A program made the position numbers and the translations under genes. Positions 8,933 to 17,794 of a stretch of DNA of 64,000 nucleotides are shown piece after piece (the stretch's first letter is position 1; each line of letters begins with the position of its first letter). The DNA is from Brevibacterium oceani (GTDB taxonomy: Bacteria; Actinomycetota; Actinomycetes; Actinomycetales; Brevibacteriaceae). Where the stretch lies: NCBI RefSeq assembly GCF_013623835.1, contig NZ_JABKDE010000003.1, positions 598,991 through 662,990 on the forward strand. Direction: 5' to 3'. The notes beneath the pieces were generated by a model, which worked only from the letters and a program-made list of their open reading frames with translations, had not been told where the DNA came from and searched no databases.

Positions 8933-10294
8933 GTGGTGGACGAATTGACTCTGGCACCAGAGCAGAAGCGGACCGAATCCGACTCAGGCAGCCGAGGCGT
9001 GCTCGCCGGATCCGGTGGGCACGGACCGACCGACATCGACCGACTCATCGACGAACGCGTGCCGGGATACTCGCTGCCGGCGCCGTTCTACATCAGCCCG
9101 GAATTCTTCGCCCGTGACCTCGAGGCGATCTTTGCCTCGACATGGATCTTCGTCGCCTCGACCGCCGAGGTGCCCGAGGCCGGTGACTACCTCACGATCG
9201 ATATCGGCACCTATTCGGTCATCGTCATCCGCGACGACGATGACGAGATCCGGGCTCATCACAACGTCTGCCGCCACCGGGGCACCCGACTGCTCAACGA
9301 CCTGTCCGGATCTGTGGGCAACATCGTCTGCGGCTACCATCAATGGACCTACACCCCAGCTGGCGACCTCATCTCCGCGGGTGTCCAGGCCCCCGGCTTC
9401 GACCGGAGCTGCTTCTCCCTGCGCTCGGTCAACGTCCGTGTCATCGGCGGGCTGATCTTCATCTGCCTCAGCCCCACCCCGCCCGACGACATCGACGAGG
9501 TGGCCGCCGTGATCGAGCCCTACCTGACCGGTCACGACATCGCCGGAACGAAGGTCGCTGCGCAGGTCGACCTCATCGAGGACTCGAACTGGAAGCTCGT
9601 GATGGAGAACAACCGCGAGTGCTACCACTGCGAGGCCGGGCATCCGGAGCTGACCTGCACGTTCTTCCCCACCTACGGGTACGCACCCGAGGAGATCCCC
9701 AAACGGCTGCAGCCGGCCTACCAGCGGTATCTCGACGCCGAGGCGCAGCTGCACGCCGACTGCGACCGCAACGGCCTGCCCTACGCACTCGTCGAGGAAC
9801 TCAGCGGACGGCCGACGGGATTCCGCATCGAACGGGCAGCGCTCGACGGGAAGGGCGAGTCGTACACGATGGACGGATCGGCCGCCTCGGCGAAGCTGTT
9901 GGGCAACCTCGACACCTTCGTCCTGGGCCGAGCCTCGCTGCATGTGCAGCCGAACATGTGGTTCCACGCGATGGGCGACCACGTGGTGACGTTCAGCCTG
10001 CTGCCGCTGGCCGAGGACAAGACGCTCGTGCGCACCACCTGGCTCGTCCGGGCCGATGCGGAGGAAGGCGTCGACTACGACCTCGAGAACCTCACCACGG
10101 TATGGATCAAGACGAACGAGCAGGACGCCGCCTTCTGCGAACGCGGGCATCTGGGGATCTCGTCGCCGGCGTACGAACCCGGCCCCTATGCGCCGACCGA
10201 ATCGCAGGTCGATGACTTCGTCACCTGGTACATCGAACGGCTCAGGGCGCACAAGGAGCTCACGACGCACAAGGAGAAGGGATTACGGCGATGA
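8933..10294 (+). CDS. Rieske non-heme iron oxygenase, glycine betaine/stachydrine demethylase type
   Basis: 453 residues. The Rieske 2Fe-2S ligands are C113-x-H115 (NVCRHRGTRL) and C133-x2-H136 (CGYHQWTY). The mononuclear iron site lies in ENNRECYHCEAGHPEL, with His232 and His237. The NNRECYHC..HPEL pattern is the hallmark of the GbcA/Stc2 group, which oxidatively removes a methyl group from glycine betaine or proline betaine and releases formaldehyde. It differs from classic aromatic dioxygenases. The start is uncertain (tandem GTG codons at 8933/8936, weak ribosome site). The last codons overlap the next gene, its reductase, by ATGA, so the two are translationally coupled. The exact substrate is inference. 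Confidence 0.88.
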   Translation: MVDELTLAPEQKRTESDSGSRGVLAGSGGHGPTDIDRLIDERVPGYSLPAPFYISPEFFARDLEAIFASTWIFVASTAEVPEAGDYLTIDIGTYSVIVIRDDDDEIRAHHNVCRHRGTRLLNDLSGSVGNIVCGYHQWTYTPAGDLISAGVQAPGFDRSCFSLRSVNVRVIGGLIFICLSPTPPDDIDEVAAVIEPYLTGHDIAGTKVAAQVDLIEDSNWKLVMENNRECYHCEAGHPELTCTFFPTYGYAPEEIPKRLQPAYQRYLDAEAQLHADCDRNGLPYALVEELSGRPTGFRIERAALDGKGESYTMDGSAASAKLLGNLDTFVLGRASLHVQPNMWFHAMGDHVVTFSLLPLAEDKTLVRTTWLVRADAEEGVDYDLENLTTVWIKTNEQDAAFCERGHLGISSPAYEPGPYAPTESQVDDFVTWYIERLRAHKELTTHKEKGLRR

Positions 10295-11676
10295 GATACC
10301 GTCACTCGACCTTCGGTCCCGCAGCGGGATATCAGGCGTCGACTCCGACAGCGCTGTCGCCGCTCTCGACGGTGTCGCCGATCGCGGCGGGCAAGGCGAC
10401 CTTCCGGGTGCCGACACGGAATCGTCGGCCGGCCGCTGACGAAACGATCGGCGTTGCGCCGGTCAGCGTCGGTCCGGTCGGTGTCGGTCCGGTCGGTGTC
10501 GGTTCGGCACTCGTCCCCGTGCCCGTGGCAGCATCGGCGCAGGCCGTCGCAGCAGCCCAGACTCGCGCCGCGTCTCCGCCGGCAGCCCCGGGCGCGACCG
10601 CCGTCGAACCGCAGCTCGATCCCGAACTGCTCACCGGGTTCGTCGATGTCGTCGGCATCACCGACGTCACCCACGACGTGAAGACCTTCGAACTGCGGGC
10701 GGCATGGATGCCCGCCGTCGACTTCGAACCCGGGCAGTACGTGACGATGCGCATCCCCGGGCTCGGACTCGAGCGCTGCTATTCGATCTCCTCGGCGCCG
10801 TTCGGAACGAACACCTTCACCATCACCGTCAAACGGGTGGTCGGGGGAGTCGTCTCGACCTATCTGCACGATTCGATCCGGGTCGGCGACCGCGTCCACG
10901 TCGACGGCCCCTACGGACTGTTCAGCACGAGCTTCCACCCGGCGCAGCGCCACCTGTTCCTCTCCGCCGGATCGGGTATCACCCCGATCATGTCGATGGT
11001 CCGCAGCCTGCTGGCCAGGCAGGGCGGTCCGGCCACGGACATCGCGTTCGTCCACAGTGCCGCCACCCCCGTGGACATCATCTTCCGCGCCGAACTCGAG
11101 CAGCTCGCCGAGCTCGCCGGGGTCAGCGTCACCATCCTCTGCTCCCGCGACAGCGAGACCGAGACCTGGACGGGGCGGCATGGTCGGCTCGATGCGAGGA
11201 CCCTCGCCGAGGTGGTCCCCGACGCGGCCGACCGCGAGACCTTCGTGTGCGGACCGAGCGGATACATGGACGCCGTGCGTCCCCTCCTCGCGGAGGCGAG
11301 GGTGGCGCAGGTGCACGAGGAATCGTTCGTCTTCGCGACCGCTCCGGCCGACCGTGTGGCGAAGTCGCGGTCAGGTGGGCGGGCGGGCCGGAGCGGCGCC
11401 GCATCCGCCGGGGCCCGCCACACGATCGACTTCGTGGGCAGCGCTCGCAGCATCGACTGCGACTCTGACACGACGGTGCTCGACGCCGCCTTGGACGCGG
11501 GGCTCTCCATGCCCTCGTCGTGTGCGGAAGGCGCGTGCGGAACGTGCAAATCCACGCTGGTCAGCGGTGAGGTCGAGATGAACCATGCCGGAGGCATCCG
11601 TCCCAAGGAGATCGCCGCCGGAAAGTTCCTGCCCTGCTGCTCGACCCCGCTGACCGACCTCGTCGTCGAGACGTGA
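10291..11676 (+). CDS. Ferredoxin-NAD(P)H reductase component with C-terminal 2Fe-2S domain, GbcB-like
   Basis: 461 residues supplying electrons to the preceding Rieske oxygenase. Residues 1-110 are an unusual low-complexity extension containing VGPVGVGPVGVG and Ala-rich runs. The FAD domain follows (RCYSISSAPFG), then the NAD(P) domain (GSGITPIMSMVRSLL and FVCGPSGYMDAV). A plant-type ferredoxin closes the protein (SSCAEGACGTCKS plus LPCCS). This FAD-NAD-Fe2S order is that of GbcB/Stc-type reductases. ATG 10291 overlaps the oxygenase stop. The extension could mean the true start lies downstream, but no better ribosome site is visible. Confidence 0.9.
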   Translation: MRYRHSTFGPAAGYQASTPTALSPLSTVSPIAAGKATFRVPTRNRRPAADETIGVAPVSVGPVGVGPVGVGSALVPVPVAASAQAVAAAQTRAASPPAAPGATAVEPQLDPELLTGFVDVVGITDVTHDVKTFELRAAWMPAVDFEPGQYVTMRIPGLGLERCYSISSAPFGTNTFTITVKRVVGGVVSTYLHDSIRVGDRVHVDGPYGLFSTSFHPAQRHLFLSAGSGITPIMSMVRSLLARQGGPATDIAFVHSAATPVDIIFRAELEQLAELAGVSVTILCSRDSETETWTGRHGRLDARTLAEVVPDAADRETFVCGPSGYMDAVRPLLAEARVAQVHEESFVFATAPADRVAKSRSGGRAGRSGAASAGARHTIDFVGSARSIDCDSDTTVLDAALDAGLSMPSSCAEGACGTCKSTLVSGEVEMNHAGGIRPKEIAAGKFLPCCSTPLTDLVVET

Positions 11677-11751
11677 GCACAGCGCGGGGAGTCATCGCAT
11701 CCGAACCGGGGCACCACCCGTGACTCAGAAGCGTCGAGGCCCGGAGTCAGC

Positions 11752-12390
11752 TCATCCGCGCGCGATGCCGACCACGACCTCCTGCACGCGAGTGATGAGT
11801 TCGTCGAGTTCGTGTCCTTCGAGCCGCAGCCACTGTTCGAGCTGAGCGGCCGAGAGCACCGCCATGATCGCCTCGGCGCGGAATCGAGCATCGTCGGGGC
11901 GCTCTTCCCTGATGAGTACTTCGATGTGCAGGCGCCAGAAGGGGTAGACGATCCTGTCGAAGCGTCCCCTGGGACTCGAGGCCTCGGTGAGCAGCACGAG
12001 ATCGAGGTTGCCTGAGATGTGCCGGATGTACGATTCGACGAAGGCTGCCAGCCGTTCGATCCCAGGCGATCCGGGTCCCAGCGGAGGGGGACCTTGGATC
12101 ATCCGCGCGTGCATATCGCGGACCCGATCGTCGAGCAGTGCCGAGGCGATCCCGGCCTTGTCGGTGAAGTTCCGGTACAACGTGCCCTTGCCGACCTGTG
12201 CGCGTTTGGCCAGCACATCCATGGTCAGACCGCTCACACCCACCTCGGCGATGAGTTCGGACGCCGCTTCGAGGACTTTGCGTCGGTTTCTCATGGCGTC
12301 GGCTCGTTGGGGTTTCGCAGCCGTCGCCAGAGGAAGATCCGGCGACGGCCCTCTTGTGGAATCGGACTGCGGTCCGTTAAGGTCGCTCAT
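11752..12390 (-). CDS. TetR-family transcriptional repressor
   Basis: 212 residues. The helix-turn-helix reads LTMDVLAKRAQVGKGTLYRNF, preceded by KVLEAASELIAEVGVSG, and an all-alpha ligand domain follows. ATG 12390 was chosen because it directly abuts a perfect 20-base palindrome and because the longer upstream frame is a shadow of the oxidoreductase gene. It is divergent from the quinone oxidoreductase, which it probably represses together with itself. Members with this domain structure often sense electrophiles, quinones or drugs; the ligand is not evident here. Confidence 0.9.
   Translation of the reverse strand: MSDLNGPQSDSTRGPSPDLPLATAAKPQRADAMRNRRKVLEAASELIAEVGVSGLTMDVLAKRAQVGKGTLYRNFTDKAGIASALLDDRVRDMHARMIQGPPPLGPGSPGIERLAAFVESYIRHISGNLDLVLLTEASSPRGRFDRIVYPFWRLHIEVLIREERPDDARFRAEAIMAVLSAAQLEQWLRLEGHELDELITRVQEVVVGIARG
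12363..12376. promoter_or_regulatory. Secondary TetR half-operator pair inside tetR 5' coding region
   Basis: CGGAC-TGCG-GTCCG repeats the core arms and N4 spacing of the main operator 31 bases away, within the first codons of tetR. It could be an auxiliary site. Confidence 0.45.
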
Positions 12391-12410
12391 ATACGGACTA
12401 TAGTCCGTAT
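12391..12410. promoter_or_regulatory. Perfect 20-bp palindromic TetR operator
   Basis: ATACGGACTATAGTCCGTAT is a perfect palindrome adjacent to the tetR start codon and 47 bases upstream of the oxidoreductase gene. A -10-like TATAGT is embedded in it, so binding would block promoters in both directions. Confidence 0.85.
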
Positions 12411-12457
12411 TCGCATCGAGTGCTCGGCGCAATGCCGACGCGGACGAAGGAGGACTC

Positions 12458-13417
12458 ATGGCATCGGTGATCGTCAACTCCCATGGCGGACCAGAAGTGT
12501 ACGCGCAGACAGCAGACGACCGACTCGAACCCGGAGAGGGACAGCTGCTTGTCGAGCTCACGGTCTCCGGGGTGAACTTCCTTGACGTCGTGCAACGTCG
12601 GGGTGCTCTGCCGACGCCGTTCCGTGCCGGCGTCGAAGGTGTCGGCACGGTCGTGACGATCGGAGACGGGGTCGAGGGCTTCAGCGACGGCGATCGCGTC
12701 GGTTGGATGGCCGGTGGGCAGGGCAGCTTCTCCGGCCACGCGCTCGTCGCGGCCGACAAGGCAGTTCCGGTGCCGGAAGACATCGACGACGAGACCGCGG
12801 TCGCCGCGCTGATGCAGGGCATCACCGCCCACTACCTGACCACGGACACTTTCCCTGTCGCCGCTGGTGACGTCGTGCTCATCCATGCGGCGGCAGGCGG
12901 CCTCGGCCAGATGCTCACCCAGATCGCAGCGCTCAAGGGTGCCACGGTGATCGGTACGACGTCGACCGCTGAGAAAGCCGAGATCGCCCGGGCCAACGGC
13001 GCCGTGCATGTCTTCGGCTACGAGGACTTCGCCACGCGGGTGCTCGACGTAACTGACGGGGAGGGGGTCTCGGTGATCTATGACGGTGTCGGGGCCACGA
13101 CTTTTGAGAGCGACCTCGAGGCAGTGCGGACCCGCGGAACGATCGTCGTCGTCGGCAACGCGAGCGGACCGGTCCCTCCGGTCGACGTGAATACGCTCAA
13201 CACCTCTGGGTCACTGTTCCTCACCCGGCCGACCGTGGCCGACCATGTTCGGACGCCCGAAGAGCTGCGTGCTCACACGGACGAGATCTTCGAGTGGATC
13301 CGCAACGGCGAGCTGAAGGTCAGCATCGGGGCGCGATTCCCCATCGCCGAGGTGACCGCCGCCTTCGATGCCCTCGAGTCCCGTGCGACGACCGGAAAGA
13401 TCGTGCTCGAACACTGA
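12458..13417 (+). CDS. NADPH:quinone oxidoreductase (zeta-crystallin/QOR-type MDR)
   Basis: 319 residues of the medium-chain dehydrogenase/reductase family without zinc ligands. The N-terminal substrate fold includes SGVNFLDVVQRRG and GVEGVGTVV. The NADPH-binding motif is HAAAGGLGQ (about 147-155), with a C-terminal FDALESRATTGKIVLEH typical of QOR. It would reduce quinones or enones in the cytoplasm and protect against electrophiles. A strong ribosome site GAAGGAGG precedes ATG 12458. It is probably controlled by the divergent TetR through the palindrome between them. Confidence 0.9.
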   Translation: MASVIVNSHGGPEVYAQTADDRLEPGEGQLLVELTVSGVNFLDVVQRRGALPTPFRAGVEGVGTVVTIGDGVEGFSDGDRVGWMAGGQGSFSGHALVAADKAVPVPEDIDDETAVAALMQGITAHYLTTDTFPVAAGDVVLIHAAAGGLGQMLTQIAALKGATVIGTTSTAEKAEIARANGAVHVFGYEDFATRVLDVTDGEGVSVIYDGVGATTFESDLEAVRTRGTIVVVGNASGPVPPVDVNTLNTSGSLFLTRPTVADHVRTPEELRAHTDEIFEWIRNGELKVSIGARFPIAEVTAAFDALESRATTGKIVLEH

Positions 13418-13431
13418 GGGCATGGACCCGC

Positions 13432-13468
13432 CCGACCCGGCGGAGGACGAAGCCCGGCCCTGGGTCGG
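13432..13468. terminator. Possible weak terminator between convergent genes
   Basis: CCGACCC (13432-13438) can pair with GGGTCGG (13462-13468) around a long GC-rich loop, between the convergent oxidoreductase and ABC binding-protein genes. There is no U-tract, so the call is weak. Confidence 0.3.
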
Positions 13469-13489
13469 ATACCGCAGCGCTTCCGTCGC

Positions 13490-15037
13490 TCAGTGCTTGA
13501 GCTTCGTCTCCTTGAGGCCGTAGGTTCCGAGCACATAGGGTCGGAAGCCGACGACGTCCTTGCTCATCCCGTACAGCGCCTTCTGGTAGGCGACGGGGAT
13601 GATGGGTGCGTCGTCGGCGACCTGCTGCTGGATCTTCGCGTACAGCGCGTTCTGCTTGTCGGGGTCCTCCTCGGCCACGGCCTGCTTCGCCCACTTCTCG
13701 ACCTTCGGGTTCGCGTAACCCGAACGGATCCCCGAGTCATCGGTGACGGAGAGGAAGTTGATCATCTGCGAGGTGTCGGAGACGTCCGAGGTCGCATAGC
13801 TGACCTGGACCTGGAAGTCGCCCTTGGTCCGGTTCGTCGTCAGCGTCGCATCGTCGAGCTTCTGCACATGGACGGTCAGCCCGATGTCCTCCCACGCCTG
13901 CTGCGCGATCTGGGCGAGCAGTTCGCGGTCCGCCACGCCCGAGGGGATCTGGATCGTGATGTCCACGCCGTCGGGATGGTCGGACTCCTCGACCAGCTTC
14001 TTCGCCTTGTCCATGTCGAACTCGCTGCTGTCGACCTCATCGGAATGCCCGCTCAGTCCGGGGGAGATGAACGAGGTCGCGGGTTCGGCATAGCCGGCGT
14101 AGACGACCTTGACCACGGACTCGCGGTCGATGGCATAGGACATCGCGCGGCGCAGCTTCGGGTCGTCGAGTCTCTTCTTCTTGTTGTTGAGATTGAAATA
14201 GAGGATCTTCGTCGAGTCGAACGCCGAGGCGTTGATGTCCTGTGACCGGGACAGCTGACTCATGCTCAGCGGGGCAGGTTCCTGATTGATATCGGCCTGC
14301 CCGCCGAGCAGCTGCAGTCGGCGGGTGTTGTCCTCGGTAACGACGTTGAAGGTCGCCGAATCGAGCGAGGGCACCCCCTTCTGCCAGTAGTCGGGATTCT
14401 TCTTCAGCTTGAGGCTCTGTCCCTGCTTCCACGAGTCCACCGAGAAGGGTCCGGTGCCGTCGGCGTGGGTGGCCATGTACTCGGCATCGTGTCCGCCGAA
14501 GTCATCGGGATAGATCGAAGCCGCGAAGAGTGCCATATAGCTGGGCAGAGGTCCCCACGGCTGCGACAGATCGATCCGGACGGTGTGGCTGTCGACCTTC
14601 TTCACATCCTTGATCGGAGCGAACTCGGAGGCCCAGAGATTGTCGTCATCGTCCTGGTCGCGGGCATAGTCGAGGGAGAAGACGACGTCGTCGGCATCGA
14701 GGTCCTTGCCGCTGTGGAACTTCACGCCCTCGCGGAGGTGGAAGGTCCACGACATCTTGTCCTTCGACTCCTTCCAGTCCGTGGCCAGCCCCGGTTCGAC
14801 CCCGGTGCCGTCCGGTTTGTTCAGCGTGAGCGTTTCGTAGACCTGCTGCAGGGTCCAGATGTCCTCGTTCTGCGTCGTCGTCGGAGGCAGCAGGGTCGTC
14901 GCATCCTCGGCCCTTGCGAGGACGAGGTCGCCTCCGGGACGGACTGATTCCGTCTCTCCTGTTCCGCAGCCGGCGAGGACGAGCAGGCCGGCGCACACGC
15001 CGGCGATGACAGTGCCGAAACGGGATCGTCTCATCAC
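13490..15037 (-). CDS. Family 5 solute-binding lipoprotein of a peptide/nickel-type ABC importer
   Basis: 515 residues. A lipoprotein signal precedes LVLAGC, with the lipid-modified Cys at about position 24. The mature SBP_bac_5 domain includes GVEPGLATDWKESKD, FHLREGVKFHSGKDLDADDVVFSL and RRAMSYAIDRESVVK. It would be anchored outside the membrane and capture peptides or similar small molecules for the permease encoded upstream. GTG 15037 overlaps the stop of the upstream ATPase; ATG 15034 is an equally possible start. Unusually for this family, the binding protein is the last gene of the operon. The ligand is not predictable. Confidence 0.9.
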   Translation of the reverse strand: MMRRSRFGTVIAGVCAGLLVLAGCGTGETESVRPGGDLVLARAEDATTLLPPTTTQNEDIWTLQQVYETLTLNKPDGTGVEPGLATDWKESKDKMSWTFHLREGVKFHSGKDLDADDVVFSLDYARDQDDDDNLWASEFAPIKDVKKVDSHTVRIDLSQPWGPLPSYMALFAASIYPDDFGGHDAEYMATHADGTGPFSVDSWKQGQSLKLKKNPDYWQKGVPSLDSATFNVVTEDNTRRLQLLGGQADINQEPAPLSMSQLSRSQDINASAFDSTKILYFNLNNKKKRLDDPKLRRAMSYAIDRESVVKVVYAGYAEPATSFISPGLSGHSDEVDSSEFDMDKAKKLVEESDHPDGVDITIQIPSGVADRELLAQIAQQAWEDIGLTVHVQKLDDATLTTNRTKGDFQVQVSYATSDVSDTSQMINFLSVTDDSGIRSGYANPKVEKWAKQAVAEEDPDKQNALYAKIQQQVADDAPIIPVAYQKALYGMSKDVVGFRPYVLGTYGLKETKLKH

Positions 15038-15990
15038 TCTGGCCCACCTTTCGTCGGTCGCGGTCGCAGGCGGTACGTCTCGGGGCCTGCGTCCTCAGCT
15101 GACACTGCGTTCTCCCGACGGGGCGATTCTCCGTCCCCTCGCCGAGGCGGCGCTGCACCTTCGCTGACGGCACTGCTGCCTGCCGGGACCCTGCCGGGGG
15201 ACGCACTGTCGAGGAACGCACTGTCGAACCGGGGAATAGCGGCGAGGAGTGTGCGTGTGTACTCATCCTGCGGTGCGGAGAAGATCTCCGCGGTCGTGTT
15301 CTCCTCGACGATGACGCCGTTGTGGATGACGTAGACCCGCTCGCACAGACTCCTGACCACCGCGAGATCGTGGGAGATGAAGAGGATCGACAGACCCAAC
15401 TCCTCACGCAGGCGGGCGAAGAGTGCGACGATCTCGGCCTGGACGCTGACATCGAGGGCGGAGACCGCCTCGTCGGCGACGATGACCTTCGGCTCCACGG
15501 CCAAGGCGCGGGCGATCGCCACCCGCTGTCGCTGCCCGCCGGACATGGCGGTGGGGGTGCGGTCGAGGAATTCCACGGGCAGTCGCACCATCTCCATGAG
15601 CTCTTCGCACCTGGCCCTCAATGCACGGCCGGTGGCCAGACGGTGGTGACGGATCACCTCGGCGAGGGTGGCGCGGACAGTGTAGCGCGGGTCCAAGGAC
15701 GCGAAGGGATCCTGGAAGACCATCTGCACGACCCGCCACTGGGCGGCGGTGCGTTTGGGGCTGAGCTCGCCGCCGGCGAAGGACACCCGGCCCGAGTATT
15801 CGCGTTGGAGTCCGCAGATCACGCGGGAGACGGTCGACTTTCCCGAGCCGGACTCGCCGACGAGTCCGACGATCTCGCCGGGAGCCACGACCACGGTGGC
15901 ATCGTCGACGGCGGTGAAGGCACGATCGCCGCGGCCGAAGGTCACCGTGATGTTCTCGGCCCGCAGGCCGGTCTCCGGTGTTGCGCTCAC
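15034..15990 (-). CDS. ABC importer ATPase, DppF/OppF type
   Basis: 318 residues. Walker A is GESGSGKST, the signature is SGGQRQRVAIARAL, and Walker B is VIVADEAVSALD. The C-terminal EIFSAPQDEYTRTLLAAIP is typical of the OppF/DppF group. It energises import together with the neighbouring ATPase. Start is GTG 15990, which overlaps the stop of the upstream ATPase as GTGA. The gene ends overlapping the start of the solute-binding protein. The C-terminal ~50 residues are Pro/Arg-rich and poorly conserved. Confidence 0.92.
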   Translation of the reverse strand: MSATPETGLRAENITVTFGRGDRAFTAVDDATVVVAPGEIVGLVGESGSGKSTVSRVICGLQREYSGRVSFAGGELSPKRTAAQWRVVQMVFQDPFASLDPRYTVRATLAEVIRHHRLATGRALRARCEELMEMVRLPVEFLDRTPTAMSGGQRQRVAIARALAVEPKVIVADEAVSALDVSVQAEIVALFARLREELGLSILFISHDLAVVRSLCERVYVIHNGVIVEENTTAEIFSAPQDEYTRTLLAAIPRFDSAFLDSASPGRVPAGSSAVSEGAAPPRRGDGESPRRENAVSAEDAGPETYRLRPRPTKGGPE

Positions 15991-16853
15991 TGCGCCTCCT
16001 CCCTGCTGGTGAGCCGGGACGCTGAGCCGTCGACCCGTTGAGCCGGACCGTCGATGCGCGGCGTGGCGCTCAGCAGCGTGCGCGTATAGTCCTCGGCCGG
16101 GTCGTCGAAGACCTCCTGCAGCACGCCGTGTTCGATGATCCGACCGTCCTTCATCACGCTGATGGACTGACACAGCTGTGCGACGACCGCGAGATCGTGG
16201 GTGACGTAGAGGAGGCCGAGGTCGTTCTCCTGCTGCATGCTGCGGAACAGGTCGAGCACCTGGGCCTGGATCGTCACATCCAACGCGGTGGTCGGCTCGT
16301 CACACAGCAGGACCTGCGGTTCCTGAGCCAAGGCGGCGGCGATCATCACCCTCTGGCGCATGCCGCCGGAGAGCTGGAACGGATAGTTCGCGGCTCGGCG
16401 TTCGGGGTCGGCGATGCCGACCCGGTCCATGAGGTCGACGGCGAGGTCGTGCGCGGCCCGCTTCGACAGGCCTCTGTGCTCGGCGACGGCGTCGGTGATC
16501 TGACGGCCGACCTTCATCACCGGGTTGAGCGCGATCGCTGGCTCCTGGAACACCATCGAGATGCCCGTGCCGCGGATACGCTGGTCGAATTTCCCACCCG
16601 GCCCGGAGGTGAGGATGTTGCGTCCCTGGAAGCGGATCTCCCCGTCGACGATCGTGGCCGTCGGTGGCAGCATGCCGAGGATGCTGCGCAGGGTCATCGA
16701 CTTGCCCGAGCCGGACTCTCCGACGAGTCCCATCGGTTCCCCGGCCTCGAGCCGAATCGAGACGTCGTCGAGGATGCGGCGCCTGCCGGCCTGCCCGTCG
16801 ATGTCGACGGTCAGCGAGTCCACTTCGAGGATCGGTTCGCGGCTCATGCTCAC
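15987..16853 (-). CDS. ABC importer ATPase, DppD/OppD type
   Basis: 288 residues. Walker A is GESGSGKSMTLRS, the signature is LSGGMRQRVMIAAAL, and Walker B is VLLCDEPTTALDVTIQAQ, all typical of the OppD/DppD group. The SMVFQEPAIALNPVMKVGRQ stretch fits the same group. GTG 16853 overlaps the stop of the upstream permease; ATG 16847 is an alternative start. It acts as a heterodimer partner of the downstream ATPase on the cytoplasmic face of the importer. Confidence 0.92.
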   Translation of the reverse strand: MSMSREPILEVDSLTVDIDGQAGRRRILDDVSIRLEAGEPMGLVGESGSGKSMTLRSILGMLPPTATIVDGEIRFQGRNILTSGPGGKFDQRIRGTGISMVFQEPAIALNPVMKVGRQITDAVAEHRGLSKRAAHDLAVDLMDRVGIADPERRAANYPFQLSGGMRQRVMIAAALAQEPQVLLCDEPTTALDVTIQAQVLDLFRSMQQENDLGLLYVTHDLAVVAQLCQSISVMKDGRIIEHGVLQEVFDDPAEDYTRTLLSATPRIDGPAQRVDGSASRLTSREEAQ

Positions 16854-17794
16854 CTCTTCGGCTTGAGGATGTTCGTCAGGCCGTCACCGATGAGTGCCAG
16901 CGCGAAGGACACGAGGACCACAGCGAAGCCCGGCCACAGGATGAGACCGTAGTTGCCGCTGCCCATGTACTGCTGACCGTCGTTCATCATCTGCCCCCAG
17001 TCCGCCGTCGGCGGGACGATGCCCAGGCCGAAGAAGCTGAGGGTGACGACGACGCCGATGTTGAGCACGATGTCGCTCATGGCGTAGATGATGCCCTGGC
17101 TGGCGGTGTTGGGGATGACGTGTCGGGCAAGGATCCGCGGAGTCGTCAAGCCCGAGGCCCGGCAGGCGGAGATGAACTCCTCCTCGCGCAGGACGAGGAC
17201 CTCGCCGCGGACGATCCGGGCATAGGCGACCCAGGACACGGCGCTGATGGCCACGAAGATGCTGGCCATGCCGTTGCCCATGACGAAGACGAGGACGATG
17301 ACGAGGACGTAGAACGGGAACGCGGAGACGATGTCGGCCAGGCGCATGATGACCACATCGACCCAGCGACCGAAGTATCCGGCCAGCGAACCGAGAACGG
17401 TGCCGAGGAGGAAGGGCACGATCACGGCGACGACGGCGACGATGAGGTCGACGCGACCGCCGTGGAGGAAGCGGGAGAGGATGTCCCGCCCGAGCTGATC
17501 GGTGCCCATGGGATGGGCCGCCGACGACGACCCGAAGGCGTTGAGCAGATCCTGCCGGTTGGGGTCCTCGGTGACGAAGAGGGGTCCGATGGCCAGCAGC
17601 AGAACCATCGCTGCGAGGATGACGACGCCGGTCCACAGCTGGAGATTGCGGCGCCGGAGGAAACCGGGCAGAGGCAGCGTGAATCGTGCGCTCGGGGTGG
17701 CGCGCGCGGCAGTCCCGCCCCGGGTGCGCGGCGGCTTCCCGGACGGGCCCGGCGCCCCGGCCGGGCCGGGACCGGAGGTCATCGGTGCACTCAT
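16850..17794 (-). CDS. ABC importer permease, DppC/OppC type
   Basis: 314 residues. The N-terminal ~40 residues are Pro/Gly/Arg-rich. The first span is about 50-70, then GPLFVTEDPNRQDLLNAF and the conserved HPMGTDQLGRDILSRFLHGGR found in nearly all DppC proteins. Five further spans and the EAA-type loop ACRASGLTTPRILARHVIPN follow. Start is ATG 17794, which shares one base with the stop of the upstream permease (TGATG). It pairs with the DppB-like subunit in the membrane. Confidence 0.92.
   Translation of the reverse strand: MSAPMTSGPGPAGAPGPSGKPPRTRGGTAARATPSARFTLPLPGFLRRRNLQLWTGVVILAAMVLLLAIGPLFVTEDPNRQDLLNAFGSSSAAHPMGTDQLGRDILSRFLHGGRVDLIVAVVAVIVPFLLGTVLGSLAGYFGRWVDVVIMRLADIVSAFPFYVLVIVLVFVMGNGMASIFVAISAVSWVAYARIVRGEVLVLREEEFISACRASGLTTPRILARHVIPNTASQGIIYAMSDIVLNIGVVVTLSFFGLGIVPPTADWGQMMNDGQQYMGSGNYGLILWPGFAVVLVSFALALIGDGLTNILKPKR

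Noticed and set aside
8790..8957. N-terminal extension of lysR
   Set aside because: Pro/Arg-rich and crosses the operator; the winged helix starts at ATG 8789.
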